From: Flavobacteriaceae bacterium UBA5544
Lineage (GTDB): Bacteria > Bacteroidota > Bacteroidia > Flavobacteriales > Flavobacteriaceae
Length of the DNA: 62,600 nt
Assembly: GCA_002426755.1 (NCBI GenBank)
Contig: DINI01000001.1
Location: 1-62,600 of the forward strand
Direction: 5' to 3'
In this document: one piece after another, positions 53,064-60,680 of the stretch
How the letters are laid out: the number at the start of each line of letters is the position of its first letter
Numbering within the stretch: position 1 is the stretch's first letter
Position numbers and translations under genes: made by a program
The notes under the pieces: model-generated
Told to the model about the DNA's origin: nothing
Databases searched by the model: none
What the model saw: the letters and a program-made list of their open reading frames with translations, nothing else

Positions 53064-53875
53064 TGGATTTATTAGATGCAATAATTCTTGCAATTATTGA
53101 AGGATTAACCGAATACCTCCCAGTGTCCTCCACAGGCCACATGATTATCGCTTCATCTTTTATGAGAATTGCAAGCGATGATTTTACCAAACTGTTTACC
53201 ATTGTCATTCAACTCGGTGCTATTTTGGCGGTCGTGATTCTGTATTGGAAACGTTTTTTCCAAAGTTTGGATTTTTATTTCAAATTGTTGGTTGCATTTA
53301 TTCCCGCGGTGGTTTTCGGATTGTTATTGAATGATGTGATTGATGAACTCCTTGAAAGTCCATTAACGGTGGCCATTACCCTAATCATCGGTGGATTCAT
53401 TTTATTGAAAGTAGATGATTGGTTCAAAAGCAACGAAATTGAAGACCCACAACATCCTGAAGCACATACCAAAATAAGCTACCTGACTGCCTTAAAAATC
53501 GGGTTTTTTCAAATATTGGCCATGATTCCTGGAACCTCCAGAAGTGGCGCCACCATCGTTGGTGGTCTGACACAAAAACTGAATCGAAAAACAGCTGCTG
53601 AATTCTCTTTCTTTTTGGCCGTGCCAACCATGTTTGGAGCCACTGCAAAAAAAGGATATGATTATTACAAAGCGGGATTTGAGCTTACTGGTGACCAAAT
53701 CAATTATTTGGTGATTGGAAATATCATCGCGTTTATCGTGGCATTGATTGCCATTAAATCCTTTATTGGCTATTTAAGCAAACATGGCTTCAAAATGTTT
53801 GGCTATTATCGTATCATTCTAGGGGTCGCGTTGTTAATTATTCACTATTTCATCTACAGTCTAACCGTCATTTAA
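53063..53875 (+). CDS. uppP: Undecaprenyl-diphosphate phosphatase
   Basis: 270 residues, eight hydrophobic segments. The BacA/UppP signatures are EGLTEYLPVSSTGHMII in the first half and PGTSRSGATIVGGL in the second. It dephosphorylates undecaprenyl diphosphate on the outer side of the inner membrane, recycling the lipid carrier for peptidoglycan. It overlaps DUF3098 and truB by one base each, so the three are translated together. Confidence 0.97.
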   Translation: MDLLDAIILAIIEGLTEYLPVSSTGHMIIASSFMRIASDDFTKLFTIVIQLGAILAVVILYWKRFFQSLDFYFKLLVAFIPAVVFGLLLNDVIDELLESPLTVAITLIIGGFILLKVDDWFKSNEIEDPQHPEAHTKISYLTALKIGFFQILAMIPGTSRSGATIVGGLTQKLNRKTAAEFSFFLAVPTMFGATAKKGYDYYKAGFELTGDQINYLVIGNIIAFIVALIAIKSFIGYLSKHGFKMFGYYRIILGVALLIIHYFIYSLTVI

Positions 53876-54570
53876 TGCAAACTGCTCAAGAATTTCAGAA
53901 CGGTCAGGTCTTGTTGATTGACAAGCCATTGCATTGGACGTCCTTTCAGGTGGTCAATAAATTGCGTTGGGAAATTAGAAGAGCCTTCAACCTCAAGAAA
54001 ATCAAAGTTGGCCATGCTGGCACATTGGACCCTCTGGCAACAGGATTGTTGGTCATTTGTACCGGAAAAATGACCAAACAAATTGATACTTTCCAAGGTC
54101 AAATAAAAGAATATACGGGCACTTTTGTGTTGGGCAGCACCACTCCATCCTATGATTTGGAAACCGAGATAGACCAAACTTTTCCAACGGAACACATCAC
54201 CGAAGCGCTTGTCAAAGAAACAACGTCTCAATTTATAGGAGATATTCAACAATTTCCACCGGTGTTTTCCGCTTTAAAAAAAGATGGAAAACGATTGTAT
54301 GAATTTGCTCGTGCTGGCGAAGAAGTCGAAATACCATCGAGAAACGTGAACATTTCAGAATTTGAAATCACAAAAATGGAGGGCTTAAATGTGGAGTTCA
54401 GAGTCGTTTGCAGTAAAGGCACGTACATTCGTTCCTTGGCGAATGATTTTGGAACAGCCTTAAATTCAGGGGCTCATTTGTCGGTATTAAGACGAACCAA
54501 GATTGGCGATTTTGATGTTGCTGATGCTTTAACTCCAGAAAAATTTATTGCGCTTCTACCTTCCACATAG
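53875..54570 (+). CDS. truB: tRNA pseudouridine-55 synthase
   Basis: 231 residues. The catalytic Asp lies in GHAGTLDPLATGLLVICTG (residues about 46-64), with GQVLLIDKPLHWTSF at the start, the KEYTGTFVLG strand and VVCSKGTYIRSLANDFG. It makes pseudouridine 55 in the T loop of tRNAs. The C-terminal PUA-type end is short, as in many Bacteroidota members. It ends the ftsX-DUF3098-uppP-truB cluster. Confidence 0.97.
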   Translation: MQTAQEFQNGQVLLIDKPLHWTSFQVVNKLRWEIRRAFNLKKIKVGHAGTLDPLATGLLVICTGKMTKQIDTFQGQIKEYTGTFVLGSTTPSYDLETEIDQTFPTEHITEALVKETTSQFIGDIQQFPPVFSALKKDGKRLYEFARAGEEVEIPSRNVNISEFEITKMEGLNVEFRVVCSKGTYIRSLANDFGTALNSGAHLSVLRRTKIGDFDVADALTPEKFIALLPST

Positions 54571-54616
54571 CCAATTCATTTTTAAAACTTTACCCTAAAC
54601 AAATGAGCTATTTACT

Positions 54617-54624
54617 TATATTTG
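54617..54624 (+). promoter_or_regulatory. Promoter -7 box of the toxin-antitoxin pair
   Basis: TATATTTG fits TAnnTTTG and lies 22 bases before the antitoxin ATG at 54646, which would give a very short leader. Confidence 0.5.
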
Positions 54625-54645
54625 TATAGTAAATAATAGTCTCAA

Positions 54646-54891
54646 ATGGAAACTGAAGAATTAAGAAAGAAATGGATGAGAGTCATCACCCAAGTTGACG
54701 ACCGTTTTTTACAATTGGTGGATACCCTTTACAAAAACTTTTCAAAAGATAATGATGATTTTTTTGACAATCTTCCAGAAGACATCAAAGAATTATTGAT
54801 GGAAAGCAGAGAAGACCTCAAAAATGGAAATTTCTACAAACACGAAAACGTCATATCGGAATTCAAAGAAAAATATAAAATCACCAAATAA
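54646..54891 (+). CDS. Probable antitoxin of a RelE/ParE-type pair
   Basis: 81 residues, acidic and helical. METEELRKKWMRVITQVDDRF at the start and DIKELLMESREDLKNGNFYKHE near the C-terminus match the flavobacterial antitoxins paired with ParE/RelE toxins, where the C-terminal segment wraps the toxin. No clear DNA-binding fold can be assigned. The toxin gene follows after a few bases (stop 54891, toxin ATG 54897), which is the main support for the call. Confidence 0.8.
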   Translation: METEELRKKWMRVITQVDDRFLQLVDTLYKNFSKDNDDFFDNLPEDIKELLMESREDLKNGNFYKHENVISEFKEKYKITK

Positions 54892-54896
54892 TCTTG

Positions 54897-55208
54897 ATGA
54901 CAGTCATTTGGAGTACGTATGCCAAGCATAGCTTTTCTGATGAATTGGATTTTATATTTTTGAAGTGGAATCTCAAAGAAGTTAAAAAATTTATTGAATT
55001 GGTTGAGACTATAATTCATGAATTGTCATCAGGAACTTTACAAGGGAAAGTCTCCAAAAAAACTCAAATAAGAAGTATTGTCATCTCAAAACAAACTACA
55101 CTATTTTTTGATGTTAATACCAGTGAACATACAATTCAACTACTCTTGTTTTGGAACAATCAAAAAGACCCAAAGAAATTAAGGTTTATGTTGACAAATC
55201 TTCAATAA
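54897..55208 (+). CDS. RelE/ParE-family toxin
   Basis: 103 residues from the ATG at 54897; a TTG directly before it (54894) is possible. The start TVIWSTYAKHSFSDELDFI and the central LSSGTLQGKVSKKTQIRSIVISKQTTLFF and late LLLFWNNQKDPKKL fit the RelE/ParE toxin fold of about 100 residues (two N-terminal helices, then a beta sheet ending with the FWNNQKDP strand-turn). It would cleave mRNA at the ribosome or inhibit gyrase. The antitoxin gene lies immediately upstream. Confidence 0.83.
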   Translation: MTVIWSTYAKHSFSDELDFIFLKWNLKEVKKFIELVETIIHELSSGTLQGKVSKKTQIRSIVISKQTTLFFDVNTSEHTIQLLLFWNNQKDPKKLRFMLTNLQ

Positions 55209-55287
55209 TCTATCTCAAGAATTCCCATTAAGCGAATTATTTTTTCGGCTTAATTATTGATGCTTGCTTTTTCTTAATTGAATTTAA

Positions 55288-55830
55288 ATGAAACAGTTTA
55301 TTCTCACTATTTGCTTGGGACTTTCGTTCTTCGGATTTTCACAAGATGACATCAAAACCAATGGTATTTACTACAAAATTTCTTTAGCCGGTACGTTGAC
55401 CACCAACGATGAATATACTCTAGACCCCGATGACGACACGGGTACTTTTATCGAAGCCAATGGTATTTTTGTCAAGAACTCTCTTGGTTATCAATTTGAC
55501 CAGAGGTCCAGTATCGATTTGAATGTGGAATACGATTATTTCATTCGACAGGAATTGAACTTTTTACCAGTACATCTGGGGTTTAACTATAATATTTTCG
55601 ATTTTGATGATGTAGTTTTCGTACGGGGCGGCTACGGGAAACTGATAAAAGTGGGAAAACATTTTGAAAAAGGAACCATGTATAAAGTTGGGATTGGATA
55701 TAAAACTTTTGATGAAAACTTCAAAAATTCATGGTCAATTGGCTTCGATTTTAATCGAAAACGCTTTGGTTATAAGCAAGAGGAAAAACTATCGAGCTTC
55801 TCAATTTTCTTGGAATTTATGTTGTTTTAA
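55288..55830 (+). CDS. Exported outer-membrane beta-barrel-like protein
   Basis: 180 residues with a signal peptide (QFILTICLGLSFFGFSQ). The mature part alternates hydrophobic and polar residues in about eight strands rich in Tyr, Phe and Gly, ending in an aromatic strand (SSFSIFLEFMLF) with Phe as the last residue, as outer-membrane barrels do. No named family is recognised; a small outer-membrane barrel is likely. It is followed by a TonB-like protein. Confidence 0.68.
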   Translation: MKQFILTICLGLSFFGFSQDDIKTNGIYYKISLAGTLTTNDEYTLDPDDDTGTFIEANGIFVKNSLGYQFDQRSSIDLNVEYDYFIRQELNFLPVHLGFNYNIFDFDDVVFVRGGYGKLIKVGKHFEKGTMYKVGIGYKTFDENFKNSWSIGFDFNRKRFGYKQEEKLSSFSIFLEFMLF

Positions 55831-55895
55831 TCTTTTTTTGTTATTTTGACGTATATATTAGTACCTAATTGACCCTAAAATTTTAAAAACCTGCT

Positions 55896-56678
55896 TTGGA
55901 ATTATTGGATAAACATAAAGCGTTGCTCATTACTGTACTCATTACAGGCACTATCTTTATGGCCATGTTCAGCTTTCATTTAAAAGAACAAGCCAAACAT
56001 ACCGCTGAAAGTTACTACGAACTTCAACCGGAAAAAACACCAGAAGAAAAGTTATTGGAACAATTGGCAATGAATGAAAAAGCTTCCCAAGAAACCAATA
56101 AAGCCTTTAATGAAGCAAACGATTTTAAGGAAATGATGAAAAATTTCAAATCCTTGAGCTCCAACGATTTTGATAAGACTACCAAACAGACCGAAACTGA
56201 AGAAACGGAGGAAGTAGAAGAAGTTACTGATGTCAAAAATTCTGCAACCACACAAGAGCCTTCAATCAATGAAGATGAGCTATCTTCTTATAGCAAAATC
56301 AATAAGGTCATAGCAATGCGTTCTGCAGAAAAACGCAAATCGACCGCTTCCAATGGGGACAATTCCACCAATAAAACTGGTGCCAATTCATCTATAAATC
56401 GAAATAGCAGCGTCAGTTATTCCTTAAAAGACCGAAAAGACCAACATTTACCACCTCCCGTATATCTCTGTGAGGAAAATGGTAAAATTGTCATCAATAT
56501 TACCGTAAATTCCATTGGGGCAGTTGTGGATACTTCAGTCAATAAAGCAGCCTCAACTTCTTCCAATGAATGTCTTATTGATAGTGCGTTGGAATATGCG
56601 CGCGATGCGCGGTTCAATTCTGCGGCTGCTGCCAACCAAATCGGAACGATTACTTATATTTTTGTGGGTAAAAACTAA
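55896..56678 (+). CDS. TonB-like energy-transducer protein with TTG start
   Basis: 260 residues beginning at TTG. An in-frame stop 12 bases before it leaves no ATG ahead of the membrane anchor, so a TTG start is required. One membrane helix (LLITVLITGTIFMAMFSF) is followed by a long Glu/Lys/Thr-rich linker (residues 40-170). The C-terminal 85 residues (LPPPVYLCEENGKIVINITVN to SNECLIDSALEYARDARFNS, ending IGTITYIFVG) match the flavobacterial TonB-like C-terminal domain. No exbB/exbD is nearby. It would couple inner-membrane energy to outer-membrane transport, but could be a structural relative. Confidence 0.75.
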   Translation: MELLDKHKALLITVLITGTIFMAMFSFHLKEQAKHTAESYYELQPEKTPEEKLLEQLAMNEKASQETNKAFNEANDFKEMMKNFKSLSSNDFDKTTKQTETEETEEVEEVTDVKNSATTQEPSINEDELSSYSKINKVIAMRSAEKRKSTASNGDNSTNKTGANSSINRNSSVSYSLKDRKDQHLPPPVYLCEENGKIVINITVNSIGAVVDTSVNKAASTSSNECLIDSALEYARDARFNSAAAANQIGTITYIFVGKN

Positions 56679-57295
56679 AGCTTTAAAAGCTTCAATACAT
56701 TTTCAATCGTGTTTTGTCCTTTATCAGAATTATACCAATGTTGTAAGTCTTCCTTAAATTCTGGCGTCAACATTCCATGGGCAGTTTTATAATCCAATAC
56801 CAATTTTGTGGCTTGACTTGGTCTCGGCCCAAAAGTGCCAATAACTTCTTTTGAGTGGTCGTCAATCATAATCAATTTTGGAATGGATTTGCTGCCATTG
56901 GTCAAAAACTCCTGCATCAAATCTTCATGCGCATCTCTATAGACAAGCCTTAAGTTGATATGCTCTGATAGTTCAGCTATTTTATTGAGCACGGGAATGA
57001 CATGCGCCGCATCCCCACACCAACTCTCGGTCAATACCAACCAAGTGACATCAGTTTTAAAATGTGACAATCGTTCTTTTGCTTCTTCAGTGACTTTTAT
57101 GGTTTTATCCCAACGCTTCATCCGTCGATCGTTAAGCATGGTATAGTCAATTAAGGCTTCGGTTTTTTCCTTTCCCGAAGTTGAATGATTCACTACAAAA
57201 GCAGTGACTTCATCTCTGTATTGAGCATATGTCATGCTGTCTTTTAAGCTTTTACTAATAAGATCCTGAATGTCTATATCTTCTTTTAACTCCAT
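56675..57295 (-). CDS. Thioredoxin-fold protein with CGDA instead of CxxC
   Basis: 206 residues. The second half has a thioredoxin fold with ESWCGDAAHVIPVLNKIAE: Cys93 is kept but the second Cys of CxxC is Ala96. The first 80 residues are helical. This matches the cytoplasmic thioredoxin-like group in Bacteroidota with a single active Cys. It may form mixed disulfides or act as a monothiol enzyme; the partner is unknown. Its stop overlaps the convergent TonB-like gene by 4 bases. Confidence 0.87.
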   Translation of the reverse strand: MELKEDIDIQDLISKSLKDSMTYAQYRDEVTAFVVNHSTSGKEKTEALIDYTMLNDRRMKRWDKTIKVTEEAKERLSHFKTDVTWLVLTESWCGDAAHVIPVLNKIAELSEHINLRLVYRDAHEDLMQEFLTNGSKSIPKLIMIDDHSKEVIGTFGPRPSQATKLVLDYKTAHGMLTPEFKEDLQHWYNSDKGQNTIENVLKLLKL

Positions 57296-57343
57296 CTCAA
57301 CACTTATTTAATACAAATTTATGGCTTCTTGGCTGTTTTTTAG

Positions 57344-57357
57344 GTAACAGTTGTTAC
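57344..57357. promoter_or_regulatory. GTAACA-GT-TGTTAC palindrome before tag
   Basis: A perfect inverted repeat with 6-base halves and a 2-base spacer, centred about 38 bases upstream of the tag ATG at 57389 and 49 bases upstream of the thioredoxin-like gene on the other strand. It is the right size for a dimeric repressor site. No cognate regulator can be named. Confidence 0.45.
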
Positions 57358-57388
57358 ATTAGTAGTGCAAACTAAAATACCTTACATT

Positions 57389-57952
57389 ATGGAAAAACAC
57401 AGATGTGGCTGGTGTCTTGGCGACCCAATTTATGAAGCCTACCATGATACAGAATGGGGAGTCCCTGTAAAGGATGATGATACCCTGTTCGAATTTTTGA
57501 TATTGGAAACCTTTCAAGCAGGTTTGAGTTGGATTACCATTTTGCGAAAACGTGAAAACTTCAGAAAAGCCTTTGACAATTTCGATTATAAAAAAATCAT
57601 CAATTACGACCAGCAAAAAATTGATAATCTTATTGAAGATGCCGGTATCATCAGAAACAAACTAAAAATTAATGCCACCATTACCAATGCCAAAGCCTTT
57701 ATGGACGTTCAAAAGGAATTTGGGAGTTTCAGCAACTACATTTGGGGTTTTACCAACGGAGAACCTATAAAAAACAAGGTAAATAATTACAAAGAAGCAC
57801 CTCCCACAACGGCTTTAAGCGATACCATAAGTAAGGATTTAAAAAAGCGAGGGTTTAAATTTGTCGGTTCTACCGTGATATATGCTCACATGCAAGCCAC
57901 TGGCATGGTCAATGATCATGAGGTGAATTGTTTTAGGTATAATGAAGTTTGA
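57389..57952 (+). CDS. tag: DNA-3-methyladenine glycosylase I
   Basis: 187 residues from the ATG at 57389 (MEKHRCGWCLGDPIYEAYHD); a GTG 8 codons upstream is less likely. The Tag signature is complete: CGWC with the later His (VNDHEVNCFR) as zinc ligands, WGVPVKDDDTLFEFLILETFQAGLSW, and ILRKRENFRKAF. It excises 3-methyladenine from DNA in base excision repair. A palindromic operator candidate lies just upstream. Confidence 0.96.
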   Translation: MEKHRCGWCLGDPIYEAYHDTEWGVPVKDDDTLFEFLILETFQAGLSWITILRKRENFRKAFDNFDYKKIINYDQQKIDNLIEDAGIIRNKLKINATITNAKAFMDVQKEFGSFSNYIWGFTNGEPIKNKVNNYKEAPPTTALSDTISKDLKKRGFKFVGSTVIYAHMQATGMVNDHEVNCFRYNEV

Positions 57953-57961
57953 AAGTAAAGC

Positions 57962-58207
57962 ATGGAGGAACTGGGAGGAGGTCTTTTGTACCTATTTTTG
58001 AATTTTATTGGCGACACACTTAGATGGTTATATGGTTCTGTTTGGAGAACAATTGCTCGAAGACCAAAATTCACGTATTCGGAATATCTATATGGTTCTA
58101 AAAAATCGGATGATAGATATGATACTTTAGCTCATGGATTCAACAATGCCATGCTAGGATTTTTATTTTGTGGTTTTGTATTATCAATCCTAATAAAGTT
58201 CAGTTAA
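57962..58207 (+). CDS. Small membrane protein of unknown function
   Basis: 81 residues with two hydrophobic segments (GGGLLYLFLNFIGDTLRWLY and NNAMLGFLFCGFVLSILIKF) joined by a basic, Tyr-rich loop (RRPKFTYSEYLYGSKKSDDRY). I recognise no family. It starts 9 bases after tag in the same direction and ends overlapping the convergent aat gene by 4 bases, which supports its being a real gene in the tag transcript. Confidence 0.65.
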   Translation: MEELGGGLLYLFLNFIGDTLRWLYGSVWRTIARRPKFTYSEYLYGSKKSDDRYDTLAHGFNNAMLGFLFCGFVLSILIKFS

Positions 58208-58830
58208 GATAAATAGTCCAAAAATCGATTTCTAGACATTTCCTCCGCCCCCAAACTCTCCAAATGGTTTGTATGTAATTGACAATCTATCAATTTATAG
58301 TTACTATTTTGAATAAAACTGATAAACCCAACCTTACTCGCATTGCTCACTTTACTAAACATACTTTCACCACAAAACACACCATTACCCAAATCAATTC
58401 CGTACAGACCACCGACAAGCGTCTCGTCTTGCCATACCTCCACTGATTTAGCGTATCCCAAATGGTGTAATTCAATATATGCATCTATCATCGATTGTGT
58501 AATCCAAGTACCTGGTTGCCCCACTCGTTTTGTTTTTGAGCATTTATGAATTACCTCTTCAAAAGCAGAATTCACCGTGACTTTAAAATCTTTATTACGC
58601 ATTACCTGTTTCATGCTTTTTGAGACCTTCAAGTTCTCTGGAAACAGCACAAATCGCGGATTCGGCGACCACCACAAGATGGGTTCTCCATCAGTGAACC
58701 AAGGGAAAATGCCATTCTTATAAGCCAATAGTAATCGCTCCACCGACAAATCACCGCCAATAGCCAGCAGACCCTCTTTAGTCGCTAAAGAAACATCAGG
58801 AAATTCTATCTTATGGGTTAAATAATACAT
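58204..58830 (-). CDS. aat: Leucyl/phenylalanyl-tRNA--protein transferase
   Basis: 208 residues. The family landmarks are FPDVSLATKEGLLAIGGDLS, YKNGIFPWFTDGEPILWWSPNPRFVL, WITQSMIDAYIELHHLGYAKSVEVW, GGLYGIDLGNGVFCGESMFS and IDCQLHTNHLESLGAEEMSR. It adds Leu or Phe from aminoacyl-tRNA to N-terminal Lys/Arg of proteins and so makes N-degrons for ClpS-ClpAP. It is convergent with the small membrane protein gene. Confidence 0.97.
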   Translation of the reverse strand: MYYLTHKIEFPDVSLATKEGLLAIGGDLSVERLLLAYKNGIFPWFTDGEPILWWSPNPRFVLFPENLKVSKSMKQVMRNKDFKVTVNSAFEEVIHKCSKTKRVGQPGTWITQSMIDAYIELHHLGYAKSVEVWQDETLVGGLYGIDLGNGVFCGESMFSKVSNASKVGFISFIQNSNYKLIDCQLHTNHLESLGAEEMSRNRFLDYLS

Positions 58831-58965
58831 TGGCCTACTATAACGTTTTCGTAAATAATTAGCTGTTAAAAAGGAACTTATGCTTTGATTATCAAAGTTT
58901 TTTAGTCATATTTGATATGACCTTTATTTATTAATTTTGTTCATTATTGCTTTTTGAGTTTGTTT

Positions 58966-59040
58966 ATGAAGGTCAAACCTAAAACCACAACTTTGGAGTC
59001 CCAATTGAAAGATTGGGACTTTTTCTTTGATGACCTTTAA
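58966..59040 (+). other. 24-codon open frame and orphan hairpin, possible small RNA
   Basis: The ATG at 58966 opens 24 codons (MKVKPKTTTLESQLKDWDFF...). The frame contains a perfect 9-base stem, AGTCCCAAT/ATTGGGACT (58997-59005 and 59012-59020), followed by TTTTCTTTG, which looks like a plus-strand terminator. No plus-strand gene lies upstream for it to terminate. Either a small RNA or a short peptide gene could explain it. Confidence 0.35.
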
Positions 59041-59075
59041 TGAAAAACCTCAACGATTTCGGAATCATTGAGGTT
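59041..59075 (-). terminator. Terminator of the DUF3127 gene
   Basis: AACCTCAACGATT and its complement (59046-59058 and 59063-59075, one mismatch) pair around TCGG. On the minus strand the stem is followed by TTTTTCA. It lies 33 bases after the stop of the DUF3127 gene. Confidence 0.8.
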
Positions 59076-59107
59076 CATTATGAGATTAATTCCTTTTCAG
59101 GTAATGC

Positions 59108-59485
59108 TTAAAAAGGCAAATCGTCGTGGTCGTCCTCATTTAAATTATCTGCAGGTGCAAATGCTTCAGCTGGTGCTACTGGTGGCATATTGCTACCTTG
59201 CGCTCCTTCTTGAAGACTTTCTACTCTCCACCCTTGGATAGAGTTGAAATACTTCGTCTCCCCTTGTGGATTGACCCACTCGCGACCTCTTAAATTGATG
59301 CTTATTTTAACGTTTTGACCTACTTGAAAATTGTTCAACAAATCGGTTTTATCTTGTACAAACTCCACCATGATGTGTTGCGGATATTGTTCTTCGGTAG
59401 TAACCACTACTTCTCTTTTTCTAAACCCATTGGTTCCAAAAGACTGGGTTTCACCTATCATTTTAATTTTTCCTAATACTTCCAT
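59108..59485 (-). CDS. DUF3127 OB-fold protein with SSB-like acidic tail
   Basis: 125 residues. Residues 1-95 are the DUF3127 domain, a Bacteroidota family: MEVLGKIKMIGETQSFGTNG, KREVVVTTEEQYPQHIMVEF, NLRGREWVNPQGETKYFNSI. The fold looks like an SSB-type OB barrel. The C-terminal linker (Pro/Ala-rich) ends in DDHDDLPF, the acidic-hydrophobic tip by which SSB proteins recruit DNA-repair enzymes. A single-stranded-DNA-binding role is therefore likely but inferred. Confidence 0.88.
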   Translation of the reverse strand: MEVLGKIKMIGETQSFGTNGFRKREVVVTTEEQYPQHIMVEFVQDKTDLLNNFQVGQNVKISINLRGREWVNPQGETKYFNSIQGWRVESLQEGAQGSNMPPVAPAEAFAPADNLNEDDHDDLPF

Positions 59486-59546
59486 TTTACTACTTTTTTA
59501 TTCTTGTTACTATTTATTATTCTTATCTATTAAACAGGCTAAAGCC

Positions 59547-60416
59547 TTAAGAGAGCAATAACTTCCATGCGCGCTCCACATCGCCGTAACTCAAATAGTT
59601 TTGAGCCAGTTTATGCTTTTCGCGATGCGCCATTTCCTTAATGTTTGGATAACGCTCCCCAACTTCTATCACAAACGCATCGATTTCTTGTTGTGAGGGT
59701 AGTTTTGATGTGTTTCCTAACATTCCCAAATCATTCCCTGTCAGAATCATACTGTTTCTTATCTCTTCTGGCAAGGCATCGACGCCAATACCAAGCTTTT
59801 GTAGGGGTTTTGGGATTTCAAAAAAACCTTTTTTGGCTCTGTTATAATAATCACCTCCCGCTCGTGCCACCAAATCCAATTTTTCTTGAATGATGACGCT
59901 GTTTTCGTCCAGCACTTCTTCTGTAATGTGAAGCTTTACCACTTCGCAAATAATCAGATTTCCGGCCCCACCTTCTTGACCCAATTTGATGATGTCGTTC
60001 ACTTTACATTCAAACTGTACTGGGGATTCCGCAACCCGAAAAGGCTTTACCTTATCCGACTTCAGCATGGTCAAACCTGCCTTCTCAAATTCGTTGATCC
60101 CTTTTGGGTATTCCGTACTGCTCAAAGACATTTGTTGCACAATCTCATAATTCACCACATTGATGACCACTTCCCTTGTCGCCTCCACATTCTCTAACGT
60201 ATGTTTCACACTATTATCACGAACACGACGTGCAGGTGAAAAAATCATGATTGGTGGATTGGCACTAAAGACATTAAAGAAACTAAATGGCGACAAATTT
60301 GGATGTCCATTAGCGTCCACAGTACTTGCAAAGGCAATAGGTCTTGGCGCCACAGCACTCAATAAATAACCATGAAGCCGTCCTGTGGAAAGGTCCTTTG
60401 GGTCAAATGATATCAT
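59547..60416 (-). CDS. Flavin reductase-like (flavoredoxin) protein
   Basis: 289 residues. The FMN-binding split-barrel core is at the N-terminus: TGRLHGYLLSAVAPRPIAFASTVDANGHPNLSPFSFFNVFSANPP. The typical TxENVxxTxEVVINVVNYEI follows, and the later part is helical. Members bind FMN and reduce flavin or act as NAD(P)H-flavin oxidoreductases. No partner monooxygenase is adjacent, so the user of the reduced flavin is unknown. Confidence 0.9.
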   Translation of the reverse strand: MISFDPKDLSTGRLHGYLLSAVAPRPIAFASTVDANGHPNLSPFSFFNVFSANPPIMIFSPARRVRDNSVKHTLENVEATREVVINVVNYEIVQQMSLSSTEYPKGINEFEKAGLTMLKSDKVKPFRVAESPVQFECKVNDIIKLGQEGGAGNLIICEVVKLHITEEVLDENSVIIQEKLDLVARAGGDYYNRAKKGFFEIPKPLQKLGIGVDALPEEIRNSMILTGNDLGMLGNTSKLPSQQEIDAFVIEVGERYPNIKEMAHREKHKLAQNYLSYGDVERAWKLLLS

Positions 60417-60520
60417 CTACAAATTGTTAGAAAGCAAATGTAACGATATTGATAAACCTATAAAAATGATTTAACTGATTATCGGACAATAATATTAACA
60501 TATTTGCATTATATTTAATT

Positions 60521-60571
60521 AGAATAAAGACCGCTTCGCTTTTAGAATAAAGAAGTAAGACGCACGACTAA
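60521..60571. repeat. 7-base-period tract with repeated TTAGAATAAAGA
   Basis: TTAGAATAAAGA occurs at 60519-60530 and 60542-60553. From 60544 the units AGAATAA, AGAAGTA, AGACGCA and CGACTAA follow each other in 7-base register. It lies in the gap between the flavin reductase and the histidine kinase genes. Confidence 0.55.
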
Positions 60572-60680
60572 AAGTGCAATTTGTGAGGAAGGCAAAAATT
60601 AATCTATATACACGGTCTATACATATTACGACAAGAATGATTATTTTTAAAATTGAAAATCTTTGTGAATGACATTTAAA

